A stretch of 6,364 nt of DNA from NCBI GenBank assembly GCA_025352865.1, contig JANXSB010000419.1:1-6364 (forward strand), read 5' to 3'. Under the pieces are notes generated by a model. The model was not told where the DNA came from. It was given only the letters and a program-made list of their open reading frames with translations, and made no database searches. The translations under genes were made by a program, and so were the position numbers. The DNA is from Chthoniobacter sp. (GTDB taxonomy: Bacteria > Verrucomicrobiota > Verrucomicrobiia > Chthoniobacterales > Chthoniobacteraceae). The stretch's first letter is position 1; each line of letters starts with the position of its first letter. Below, one piece after another: positions 1 through 6,323 of the stretch.

Positions 1-447
1 CGCCTTTTCCGCGCCCTCGGCGCGCGACGGCGGCAGCACCGCGCCGCGGGCATCCAGAAAACGGAAGAACTCCGCGCGCAGCGCCCGCCCGTCGGATTCG
101 CCGCCGATGACATTGCCCGCCAGCACCTCGCGCAGCTCGACCCGCGCATTGAGATACAGATCCGCGACATCGCCCTCCTCCAGCGCGGCGCGAATCCGTA
201 CCGATTTCGCCAGCGCCCGGCAGCGTTCCGTGATCGCCGCCAGCCGCGCCTCCTGCGCGCCGAGCAGCGCACCCACTTTGCTTTGAAACTCCTGCTGGAG
301 ATTCTGCCGCACGCCCGCCGCGAGATTTCGCTCCGCGAAATAAAGCACCACCGCCGTGACCGCGGAAACGGTGAGCATCATCGCCGCCAGCAGCCGCAGG
401 CGGAAATTTCCGGCACCGGAATCCTTCCGCGGGCGCGGCGTGCTCAC
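1..447 (-). CDS. Membrane-anchored sensor protein, N-terminal part (C-terminus outside the window)
   Basis: This reading frame stays open for 149 codons from a GTG at 447 to the left edge, so only the N-terminus is present. It has a short polar, basic N-terminus, one membrane helix at about residues 17-37, a helical stretch (about 41-90), and the start of an extracytoplasmic domain with a FFRFLDARGAVLPP segment near 127-140. Similar segments are typical of Cache/CHASE4-type ligand-binding domains in histidine kinases, diguanylate cyclases and adenylate/guanylate cyclases. The output domain lies beyond the edge, so the enzyme class cannot be told. The GTG overlaps the stop of the upstream cupredoxin gene as GTGA, which suggests translational coupling and decides this start; the next candidates, ATGs at codons 23-24, would cut into the membrane helix. 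I am confident that it is a gene, moderately confident that it is a sensor, and do not know the signal. Confidence 0.72.
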   Translation of the reverse strand, partial: MSTPRPRKDSGAGNFRLRLLAAMMLTVSAVTAVVLYFAERNLAAGVRQNLQQEFQSKVGALLGAQEARLAAITERCRALAKSVRIRAALEEGDVADLYLNARVELREVLAGNVIGGESDGRALRAEFFRFLDARGAVLPPSRAEGAEKA

Positions 448-1088
448 GGGAAATCCAGGTGCAGCGTCGCGCCGTTTTTCAGCTCCACCGCGCGCTCCAG
501 CGTCGTCTTGCTGTTCACCCACGCCTTCAGCGTGTAGCGGCCCGCCGGCAGACCCGCGAGGCGGTAGCGGCCCTCGGGATCGGTGCGGACAAAGTGCGGC
601 GTCTCCAGCACCAGGATGAGCCCGCGCATGTGCTCATGGATGTCGCAGTGCAGCGTCACCAGACCCGGCTGATCGAAGATCTGAAACGGCACCGGCGTTT
701 CATTCGAGCGGTAGCGCCCGAGGTCGAAGCGCTTCACCGGCGAATAGGAAAAAATGTTGTGGTAGGTGTCGTCGAGGTTGGGGAACTCGACCTTCGTCCC
801 GACCCGCACCGGCAGGAGCGGAGTCACGAAAACGAGGTCTTTCTGCACCATCTGCGCCGTGGGTGCTGGGGCCGCGCGGTCAAACGAACCTTCGAGATAC
901 ACCACCGCCGTCGGCGGGTCCGTGGCGATGACGCCGCCCTTGGTCACGATCTCGTAGCGCTTGTTCATCACCGGCGCGGAGTGCGCCTTCGGCAATTCCA
1001 CGCGTCCCTCGACCACCGTCTGCGCGTGCGCCGCAGAGCCCAGCGCGAGGAGCAGGGCGCAGCAGGGGAGGAGGGTGGAAAAATTCAT
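444..1088 (-). CDS. Exported cupredoxin-fold protein with carboxypeptidase-regulatory-like C-terminus (methylamine utilization protein-like)
   Basis: The protein has 214 residues. It begins with a signal peptide (hydrophobic core about 5-20, likely cut after AHA at 20-22), so it should act in the periplasm or outside the cell. Residues about 80-162 look like a plastocyanin-type domain: a FPNLDDTYHNIFS segment with His110, then LHCDIHEHM with Cys148, His151, His153 and Met154. These are plausible type 1 copper ligands (His, Cys, His, Met). Residues about 165-212 resemble a carboxypeptidase-regulatory-like beta domain (DPEGRYRLAGLPAGRYTLKAW). Proteins of this make-up are often annotated as methylamine utilization proteins, although no mau genes are visible here. 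Copper binding is inferred. The ATG at 1088 gives a complete signal peptide, and the sequence before it has only a weak ribosome site. The stop overlaps the start of the downstream sensor gene by 4 bases, and the glycosyltransferase gene ends 53 bp upstream. Confidence 0.85.
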   Translation of the reverse strand: MNFSTLLPCCALLLALGSAAHAQTVVEGRVELPKAHSAPVMNKRYEIVTKGGVIATDPPTAVVYLEGSFDRAAPAPTAQMVQKDLVFVTPLLPVRVGTKVEFPNLDDTYHNIFSYSPVKRFDLGRYRSNETPVPFQIFDQPGLVTLHCDIHEHMRGLILVLETPHFVRTDPEGRYRLAGLPAGRYTLKAWVNSKTTLERAVELKNGATLHLDFP

Positions 1089-1141
1089 CGCAGCCGTGAG
1101 CTAAGCAGCCCATGTGCCCGTGCGTGCCGGAAGGTCGCGGA

Positions 1142-2860
1142 CTAACGGAAGTATTCCCACTTCGGCTGCTTCACCTCGGGGGTGAAGCCGGCTTCCAAGG
1201 CCCGCTGCCAGATGATCGCGAGGCGGGGGTGATTTTCCGCCGGGCGGAATTCATGCGGGCCGGCGGCGATGTCGCGCGGGCCGGTGTACGGGGTGCCGTC
1301 GAGCGTGCCGGTGACGGGTGGGCCGCTATCCCACAGCGCGTAAAGCGCGGGAACGGCGACTTGGAAGGCGACCGGCGCACCCGCTCCGACCGGCTCTTTC
1401 GCGAGCACTTTTCCCGCGACGCGCAGGTGCCCGACGGGGAGAAAATTCTCGCTCATAAAAGCCGCGGCTTTCTTCGGATACCAGCGGTCCTGATTGAGCG
1501 CGACCAGCGCCTTTTTGCCGACGATGTCGGCGGCGACGGTATCGGCGATGAGGCCTTTCTGGAGGCGGACGTAGGTCAGCGGTTCGGTGACGTAAAAAAA
1601 CGCGCGGCGGCGGAAAACGCACTCGCCTTTGAAGTCCATGACGTAGTCGCCGGGCCGCGTCAGGCGCAGCGTGTCGCGGAGGATTTCGCGTTCGCGCACC
1701 GTGCCGTCGATCCACGGCGGACGCCCGCTGAGAATGAGCGCGATTTCGAACGCGCCGATGCCGGCGAGCACCGGCAGCGGATGCCAGCGCGTTTCCGCCA
1801 GCCACGCCAGCAGCGGCGCGGCGAGGATCGCGACGACGGGATAGAACGGGAGAAAATCCTGCCGCGTGAGCAGCGTCCAAAAGCTGTAGAGCGCGGCGTA
1901 ATAAAGACCCGCGACGAGGAAGACGAAGACGCGCCGCCCGGCCAGCGCGCGCTCTGGCACGCGCCGCGCGATGCGAGTGGCGGCGAAGCCGAGAAACGGC
2001 AGCGCAAGCGGGAAGATGAGCCGCAGCCAGGCGGGATGATTCTTCGCATCCACGCCGGGCAGGATGTTGTGCTGGATGACGCCGTAGAAAAATTCTTTCC
2101 ACGCGCCCTGCGCCGCGAAGAACGCGCACAGCGCCGCCGGTGCGAGCAGCGCGCCCGCCACCACCGGCCACGCCGCGCGCAGACTGCGGCCCGTTTCGCG
2201 GAGCGAAAAACCGCGCGCCACGAGCTGCGACGCGGCCAGTGCAGCTATCGCTGACGCGCCGAAAAGCACCGTCGTTTTCATCGACGCGCAAAAGCACAGC
2301 CCGAGCAGCACACCGCCCGCAAACCCGCGCCAGCACGACATCCGCCCGGTCACGAGCACCGTCAGCGCACCGAGCCAGAGCGGCGTCCAGAGATTGTCCG
2401 TGCGGTATTCCAACGCGGGAAAAAACCACCACGGCAGCAGCGCGATGATGACCGCCGCCCACAGCCCGGCGCGCGGCGAAAACAGCGCGCACGCGATTTT
2501 CCAAACACACCACAGGCAGACAAACCACAGCGGCACAATCGCGAACCGCATGAAGTCCAGGATGTCCGCTCGCTCGCCGAGCGCGGCGACGAGCGGGGAG
2601 AAGAGCAGGTGGAAAAGCGGCGTGTGGTTGTCGAAAAAATCGCGGTATTGGAGCAGGTGTTGCGTCCAGCCCCAGGTGGTGTGCAAATGCTGCGGCTCGT
2701 CGCTGTCGTAGCGGAAGCGGAAGATGTAAAAACAGCGCAGCGCGAGCGCGGCGAGCAGGAGCGCGGCGGCGAGGAGCCGCTCGTTTTTTGGAATTGCCGC
2801 GCCGCCGTTTCCGCCCGCGCTTTCACCGGTGTGAGGCGCGGGAGCGGAGGATGAAGGCAT
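1142..2860 (-). CDS. Polytopic GT39/PMT-like glycosyltransferase
   Basis: This 572-residue membrane protein starts with a polar tail (1-25), has about ten or more hydrophobic helices between residues 28 and 378, and ends in a soluble region (about 380-572) that should lie outside the cytoplasm. The first outer loop holds DSDEPQH (52-58), the acidic motif expected of GT-C enzymes that use polyprenyl-phosphate sugars. DNHTPLFHLLFSPL (77-90) matches the conserved NHPPL-type region of the PMT_2 family, and EYRTDNLW (151-158) and TRQDFLPFYPV (332-342) fit the family pattern. Such enzymes move a sugar from a lipid-phosphate donor to protein, lipid or glycan at the outer membrane face; the acceptor is unknown here. 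The start is fixed by an in-frame TGA at 2872-2870, four codons upstream, and GAAG before the ATG is a weak ribosome site. It may head a transcript with the two minus-strand genes below it. The family call is good and the substrate is undetermined. Confidence 0.87.
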   Translation of the reverse strand: MPSSSAPAPHTGESAGGNGGAAIPKNERLLAAALLLAALALRCFYIFRFRYDSDEPQHLHTTWGWTQHLLQYRDFFDNHTPLFHLLFSPLVAALGERADILDFMRFAIVPLWFVCLWCVWKIACALFSPRAGLWAAVIIALLPWWFFPALEYRTDNLWTPLWLGALTVLVTGRMSCWRGFAGGVLLGLCFCASMKTTVLFGASAIAALAASQLVARGFSLRETGRSLRAAWPVVAGALLAPAALCAFFAAQGAWKEFFYGVIQHNILPGVDAKNHPAWLRLIFPLALPFLGFAATRIARRVPERALAGRRVFVFLVAGLYYAALYSFWTLLTRQDFLPFYPVVAILAAPLLAWLAETRWHPLPVLAGIGAFEIALILSGRPPWIDGTVREREILRDTLRLTRPGDYVMDFKGECVFRRRAFFYVTEPLTYVRLQKGLIADTVAADIVGKKALVALNQDRWYPKKAAAFMSENFLPVGHLRVAGKVLAKEPVGAGAPVAFQVAVPALYALWDSGPPVTGTLDGTPYTGPRDIAAGPHEFRPAENHPRLAIIWQRALEAGFTPEVKQPKWEYFR

Positions 2861-2948
2861 ACGCTTCGTTCAATCGGAAATCGCGGGGATTGCCAACACG
2901 AAGGCGAGCGCACTTGGCATTTCCGCGCGCCGCGGGTAACTACGGGGC
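2861..2948. promoter_or_regulatory. Divergent intergenic region between glycosyltransferase and DUF4337 genes
   Basis: These 88 bp separate two genes that diverge, so promoters for both should lie here or just inside the genes. I found no convincing -35/-10 pair on either strand. A short perfect inverted repeat, CCGCG-CGC-CGCGG, spans 2923-2935, about 13 bp before the plus-strand ATG, but sequence this GC-rich makes such palindromes common. The role is inferred from gene layout only. Confidence 0.4.
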
Positions 2949-3473
2949 ATGGCCGACACCCCTGAAATTCCCGAAGCCGCCGACCCGTTTGAAAAGCGCG
3001 TCGCCATCACCATCGCCGTCCTTGCGGTGATCCTCTCGTTCGTCGGCAACCTCGGCGACAACGCCAAGACCGACGCGATCATCAAGACCAACGAAGCCTC
3101 GAACCAGTGGGGCTATTTTCAGGCGAAAAGCATCAAGGGACAGATGGCCGCGATGCAGGGCGAACTGCTCGCCGCGCTCGGCGGCGCGCAGGCCGACGAG
3201 GCGCGCACGAAGGAAATCGCGCGCCTGCACGGCGAGACCGCGCGTTACGAAAAGGAAAAGGCGGAGATCAAAAAGGAGGCGGAGGATCTGCAGCGCGAGG
3301 CCAAGCACGACTCGGCGGTCAACGACCGCTGCGACCTCGCTTCGCTGATGCTGCAAGTCGGCGTGGTCATCTGCTCGGTCGCGATTCTCTCTCGCTGGCA
3401 CGCCTTCTGGATCACCGGCGGCGCGCTCGGCCTCGTCGGCGCGATCGCGGGTGCCACGGCGTTTTTGATTTGA
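2949..3473 (+). CDS. DUF4337 family membrane protein
   Basis: The product has 174 residues and matches the layout I associate with DUF4337. An N-terminal membrane helix (about 18-35, with a VAITIAVLAVILSFVGNLG-like stretch) is followed by the family-typical NEASNQWGYFQAKSIK region (48-63). A long, highly charged helix rich in Glu and Lys (about 80-122) is a likely coiled coil. Two C-terminal helices close the protein (about 130-146 and 152-174), the last rich in Gly and Ala. The molecular function of the family is not known to me. The ATG at 2949 has only a GGGG run 1 base upstream, which is too close for a normal ribosome site, so translation may be leaderless or weakly guided. It diverges from the glycosyltransferase gene and lies upstream of the isomerase-like gene, but the 189-bp gap makes a shared operon uncertain. 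Confidence 0.88.
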   Translation: MADTPEIPEAADPFEKRVAITIAVLAVILSFVGNLGDNAKTDAIIKTNEASNQWGYFQAKSIKGQMAAMQGELLAALGGAQADEARTKEIARLHGETARYEKEKAEIKKEAEDLQREAKHDSAVNDRCDLASLMLQVGVVICSVAILSRWHAFWITGGALGLVGAIAGATAFLI

Positions 3474-3491
3474 GCGATTTGTTTTTTGCGG

Positions 3492-3653
3492 ATGAAAAAC
3501 GCCGCGGAGAAGATCAAGTCGGTCGGCACCGTTACCATTTTCGCCGAGGCACCGGTGAGCAGGATGCGCAGGCGGATCGTCACACATTATTCGCCGCTGC
3601 TGCGGCGTAGGACAGAGCTTGCAGCGCTGGACACCTCCGCGTCATTGCCCTGA
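3492..3653 (+). CDS. Possible small basic protein of 53 residues, unrecognised
   Basis: An ATG at 3492 opens a 53-codon frame (starts MKNAAEKIKSVG, ends TSASLP) that fills most of the gap between two plus-strand genes. It starts 18 bp after the DUF4337 stop and ends 9 bp before the next start. The first half uses mostly G or C in third codon positions, as the neighbouring genes do, and the middle is rich in arginine. No ribosome site is visible, there is no signal peptide or membrane helix, and I recognise no family. In DNA this GC-rich, a chance frame of this length is quite possible, and an overlapping frame on the other strand is also open. It is listed because it would otherwise be missed. 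Confidence 0.2.
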   Translation: MKNAAEKIKSVGTVTIFAEAPVSRMRRRIVTHYSPLLRRRTELAALDTSASLP

Positions 3654-3662
3654 AATCCCGCT

Positions 3663-4523
3663 GTGAATCCGCTTCGCCGTTTCATTTTTCTCCTGCTCGC
3701 ATCCACCGCGCTCGCCCATGCCGAGACGCCGCCGGACATCTTCGCTCGGGAGAACATCGTGGCGTGGTGCATCGTCCCTTTTGATATGAAAAAGCGCGGG
3801 CCGGAGGAGCGCGCGGAGATGCTCGATGGGCTGGGGATCAAGCGGCTGGCGTATGATTATCGCGTGGAGCACATCCCGACTTTCGATGCGGAACTCGACG
3901 CGCTGAAAAAGCATGGGATCGAGCTGACAGCGTGGTGGTTTCCGACGGTGCTGAACGACGAGGCGAAGAACATCCTGGCGGTCATTGAGCGGCACGGCGT
4001 GCATCCGCAGCTCTGGGTGATGGGCGGCGGCGGGCCGGTGAAATCGCCGGAGGAGCAGGCGCAGCGCGTGGCGCAGGAGGCGGCGCGCATCCGGCCGATC
4101 GCGGAGGCGGCGGCGAAGCTCGGCTGCAAAGTGGGGCTCTACAATCACGGCGGTTGGTTTGGCGAACCGGAGAATCAGCTCGCGATACTCGCGCAGCTCG
4201 GGCTGCCAAATGTGGGCCTCGTCTATAACTTCCACCACGGCCACGGGGAGATCGACCGCTTCCGCGAGCTGTGGCCAAAGATGCAGCCGCATCTGCTCGC
4301 GCTGAACATTAACGGCATGGTGCGCGACGGCGATAAAATCGGCCGCGGGACGATCACCATCGGCACCGGGACGGAGGAAGGCTGGATGCTGCGCGTGGTG
4401 CGCGACAGCGGCTGGCAGGGGCCGGTCGGGATCGTCGGCGACCGCCCGCAACTCGACGCAGAAGTGGCGCTGCGCGACAACCTCGCCGGACTCGAAAAAC
4501 TGCGCGCCGAGCTGGCGCGCTGA
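3663..4523 (+). CDS. Secreted sugar phosphate isomerase/epimerase-like TIM-barrel protein
   Basis: The protein has 286 residues. A clear signal peptide (basic RR at 5-6, hydrophobic core 7-18, likely cut after AHA at 18-20) sends it out of the cytoplasm. The rest looks like a xylose-isomerase-like / AP endonuclease family 2 TIM barrel: beta strands rich in hydrophobics end in conserved polar residues, such as YDYRVEH (64-70, with Glu69 and His70), AWWFPT (90-95), LYNHGGW (159-165, His162), NFHHGHGE (189-196) and ALNING (213-218). In this family such Glu, Asp and His residues bind a divalent metal and the sugar. The true substrate is unknown, and an export signal argues against a phosphosugar from central metabolism. 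Secreted members are common in Verrucomicrobiota and Planctomycetota. The start is a GTG, chosen because it gives the full signal peptide; no ribosome site is evident. It is followed by a hairpin-forming repeat. Confidence 0.82.
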   Translation: MNPLRRFIFLLLASTALAHAETPPDIFARENIVAWCIVPFDMKKRGPEERAEMLDGLGIKRLAYDYRVEHIPTFDAELDALKKHGIELTAWWFPTVLNDEAKNILAVIERHGVHPQLWVMGGGGPVKSPEEQAQRVAQEAARIRPIAEAAAKLGCKVGLYNHGGWFGEPENQLAILAQLGLPNVGLVYNFHHGHGEIDRFRELWPKMQPHLLALNINGMVRDGDKIGRGTITIGTGTEEGWMLRVVRDSGWQGPVGIVGDRPQLDAEVALRDNLAGLEKLRAELAR

Positions 4524-4534
4524 CTTTTTGAAAC

Positions 4535-4599
4535 CACGGATTGCACGGATCACACGGATTTTCAGGAGCCAAAAATCCGTGAAATCCGTGAAATCCGTG
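4535..4599. repeat. Hairpin-forming 9-mer repeat array (CACGGATTT type)
   Basis: Three head-to-tail copies of a 9-mer close to CACGGATTT (4535-4543, 4544-4552, 4553-4561) are followed by a 9-base loop and three copies of the reverse complement (4573-4581, 4582-4590, 4591-4599). The two 28-base arms, 4535-4562 and 4572-4599, pair at 25 of 28 positions; the three mismatches all fall in the left arm. It sits 11 bp after the isomerase-like stop, behind a CTTTTTG run. Arrays of this look are scattered between genes in many verrucomicrobial genomes, from general knowledge. It may fold in mRNA and protect or end the upstream transcript, but there is no T-run after the stem, so it is not a standard terminator. 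Confidence 0.85.
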
Positions 4600-4611
4600 C
4601 TCAAAAGAATG

Positions 4612-4700
4612 TGTCCACGAAATGCCCATGACGACCAGTTCATGCGCAAAATCTTCTGTTTCGTGAACACGTCCCCCGCTACATGTCCACGCCGTGCCCA
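4612..4700 (+). promoter_or_regulatory. Spaced direct repeat and small palindrome upstream of and across the fic start
   Basis: TGTCCACGAAATGCCCA at 4612-4628 recurs as TGTCCACGCCGTGCCCA at 4684-4700. The two copies agree at 14 of 17 positions and lie 72 bp apart, and the second covers the GTG start of fic. Between them is a palindrome, CGTGAACACG, at 4662-4671. Repeats like this can be operators or traces of duplication. No -35/-10 pair was convincing and no DNA-binding regulator gene is adjacent, so a regulatory role is only inferred. Confidence 0.3.
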
Positions 4701-5785
4701 CATTTGACCGCACCAAGCCCTACAACGACCTCCCGCTTCTCCCGCCTGCGGCGCATCTCGAAACACCCGCCGTTTTGAAAGCCGCCATCCGCGCCAGCCG
4801 CAGTCTCGCCGAGCTGAAAGGCCGCACGCGCACGGTGCCGAATGCCTCAATCCTGCTCAACAACCTCGCCATCCAGGAAGCGCGGGCGAGTTCCGAGATC
4901 GAGAACATCTTCACCACCAGCGACGAGCTGTATCGCGGCCTGAGCGCGGATTCGCCGGAAGTCAGCCCGCACGCCAAGGAGGTGCTGCATTACAACGAGG
5001 CGCTCTGGCATGGCGCCGCCGCCCTGCGCGACCACCGCCCACTCTCCGCCGCGCTCACCATCGAAATCGTCCGCATGATCAAGGCCGACGTGCCCGGCAT
5101 CCGCGCGCATCCCGGCGCGGATTTGAAAAACCGCGCCACCGGCGAAGTCGTCTATACCCCGCCTGACGGTGCCCCACACATCCGCACCCTGCTGGCCAAT
5201 CTGGAGCAATTCATCAACACCACCGAGGACGACCTCGACCCGCTCGTGAAGCTCGCCGTGCTCCACTACCAGTTCGAGGCCATCCACCCCTTCTCCGATG
5301 GCAACGGCCGCACCGGGCGCATCCTGCTCATCCTTTTCCTCCTCCAGCAGCGCCTGCTCGAGCAGCCCATCCTTTTCCTCAGCCGCTACATCATCGAAAA
5401 CAAAAGCCACTACTACCGCCACCTCCGCGACGTGACCGAGACCGGCGCCTGGGAGCCGTGGATTCTCTACGTCCTCCGCGCCGTCGAAAGCACCGCCGAA
5501 ACCACCGTCCTGAAGATCGAAGCCATCGGCGACCTCCTCACCCGCCTCGTCGAGGAAGGCCGGCTCAAGCTGCCCAAGCGCACCTTTTCCAAGGAACTCA
5601 TCGAGCAACTCTTCGTCCGCCCCTACTGCAAAATCCGTCATCTCGAAGAAGCCGGCCTCGGCAACCGCGTCTCCGCCTCCCGCTACCTCCACGACCTCGC
5701 CGCCGCCGGCCTCGTGGCCAAAGTGAAAGCCGGCAAGGAAATCCTCTTCGTCAACGAACGGCTGGTGAAGCTGTTGGCGAACTGA
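4694..5785 (+). CDS. Class II Fic family protein AMP-transferase (adenylyltransferase), SoFic-like
   Basis: The 363-residue product should transfer AMP from ATP to a hydroxyl side chain of a target protein in the cytoplasm. The N-terminal Fic_N-like region (about 1-90) holds SSEIEN (66-71), which fits the inhibitory helix motif [S/T]xxxE[G/N] with Glu70 as the residue that blocks ATP. Its N-terminal position makes this a class II, self-inhibited Fic. The core carries a complete Fic motif HPFSDGNGRTGR (198-209), with catalytic His198, Asp/Asn at 202/204 and both arginines, plus a flap region around RATGEVVYTPP (147-157). The C-terminus (about 297-361) looks like a winged helix. Length and layout fit Shewanella oneidensis SoFic. 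The GTG at 4694 is chosen because an in-frame TGA lies at 4664-4666 and no in-frame ATG lies between them; no ribosome site is seen. No separate antitoxin gene is adjacent, as expected for this class. The target is unknown. Confidence 0.93.
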   Translation: MPTFDRTKPYNDLPLLPPAAHLETPAVLKAAIRASRSLAELKGRTRTVPNASILLNNLAIQEARASSEIENIFTTSDELYRGLSADSPEVSPHAKEVLHYNEALWHGAAALRDHRPLSAALTIEIVRMIKADVPGIRAHPGADLKNRATGEVVYTPPDGAPHIRTLLANLEQFINTTEDDLDPLVKLAVLHYQFEAIHPFSDGNGRTGRILLILFLLQQRLLEQPILFLSRYIIENKSHYYRHLRDVTETGAWEPWILYVLRAVESTAETTVLKIEAIGDLLTRLVEEGRLKLPKRTFSKELIEQLFVRPYCKIRHLEEAGLGNRVSASRYLHDLAAAGLVAKVKAGKEILFVNERLVKLLAN

Positions 5786-5830
5786 GGGGTAAAGGTTGAT
5801 TCATGATCGGAATAATGGCGTGGAAAATCC

Positions 5831-5855
5831 GCAAACTCTCGCCCCTTTGCTTTTT
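5831..5855 (+). terminator. Weak candidate terminator after fic
   Basis: GCAAA (5831-5835) and TTTGC (5846-5850) can pair around a 10-base loop, and TTTTT follows at once (5851-5855). This lies about 45 bp after the fic stop in the 74-bp gap between convergent genes, which is the right place for a terminator. The stem is only 5 bp with two G-C pairs, so it is weak, and it may be chance. Confidence 0.3.
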
Positions 5856-5859
5856 GGCA

Positions 5860-6309
5860 CTACATTCGACTTTCCTCAACCGTGAACAGTAGCGGTTCAC
5901 TCGAGTCGTTCACGATTGAGAAGTAACTGACATGTTCGTCGTCTGGTAAATCACCATCGGGCTTTGGCTGGACTTGCGTCCGCCCATCGTAAATCCCGTG
6001 GTATCTGACTCCCGGTTTGCCCCAGTCACTTACTTTCATCTTCGCCCAATGGTTTGGGCGGATGTGGAAGTCGGCACTGCTTTCGCCGGGCCGCAACAGA
6101 CAGGTGAATTTGAACGGATTGATTTCTTCCCATGGGATATGAGGACGAACCATCGGCTGCGAAGCCACTTGAGCGTCAGCCAACGCTTTCTGTCCCTCCG
6201 AGTACTGTTGCGCACTCTCGCCCAAACCATGTGAGCATAGGGAAATAAACAAGATAAGAGCTATCCCAGCAACAATCAGCAACAGGACAATAAAACCTTG
6301 GACTCTCAT
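5860..6309 (-). CDS. Small membrane-anchored protein of unknown function
   Basis: I do not recognise this 149-residue protein. It starts with one strong hydrophobic helix (about 4-24) that could be an uncleaved anchor or a signal peptide. ISLC at 22-25 loosely recalls a lipobox, but Leu just before the Cys is unusual, so lipidation is doubtful. After a polar helical stretch (30-50), the rest (about 55-149) looks beta-rich, with aromatic and proline residues and an end (YFSIVNDSSEPLLFTVEE) like the last strands of a small beta-sandwich. It therefore probably sits outside the cytoplasm. Its base composition is much lower in GC than the rest of the window (about 38-55% in sampled lines), which hints at recent transfer or weak selection. 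The ATG at 6309 has the best ribosome site in the window. It converges on fic, and nothing visible links the two. Confidence 0.7.
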   Translation of the reverse strand: MRVQGFIVLLLIVAGIALILFISLCSHGLGESAQQYSEGQKALADAQVASQPMVRPHIPWEEINPFKFTCLLRPGESSADFHIRPNHWAKMKVSDWGKPGVRYHGIYDGRTQVQPKPDGDLPDDEHVSYFSIVNDSSEPLLFTVEESRM

Positions 6310-6311
6310 CG

Positions 6312-6323
6312 CCCTCTACCTTT
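6312..6323 (-). promoter_or_regulatory. Ribosome binding site of the 5860-6309 gene
   Basis: On the minus strand AAAGGTAGAGGG precedes the ATG at 6309. AAGG lies 9 bases from the start and AGAGGG 2 bases from it; the first has normal spacing. Most other genes here have no clear Shine-Dalgarno signal, so this gene stands out and its start is well supported. The remaining bases to the right edge show no clear promoter. Confidence 0.55.

Noticed and set aside
1112..2254. Long plus-strand open frame of 380 codons antisense to the glycosyltransferase gene
   Set aside because: Its translation is rich in Arg, Glu and Asp with no domain, while the opposite strand encodes a clear membrane enzyme. GC-rich DNA has few chance stops.
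2890..2942. TTGCCA or TTGGCA with TAACTA as a sigma-70 promoter for the DUF4337 gene
   Set aside because: TTGCCA has no -10 box at proper spacing. TTGGCA is 17 bp from TAACTA, but TAACTA matches the consensus poorly and lies 6 bp from the ATG.
3592..3607. CGCCGC-TGCT-GCGGCG hairpin as a terminator for the DUF4337 gene
   Set aside because: The stem is 6 bp with no T-run on either side, and such hairpins are common in GC-rich DNA.
3642..4850. Minus-strand open frame of 402 codons with a TDFTDFTDF-like stretch
   Set aside because: It is opposite the isomerase-like gene, and the repeated peptide is just a translation of the intergenic 9-mer array.
4847..5692. Minus-strand open frame of 281 codons opposite fic
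   Set aside because: It is a shadow of the strong Fic reading frame: acidic low-complexity protein (many Glu, Asp, Gly, Val) with no recognisable motif.
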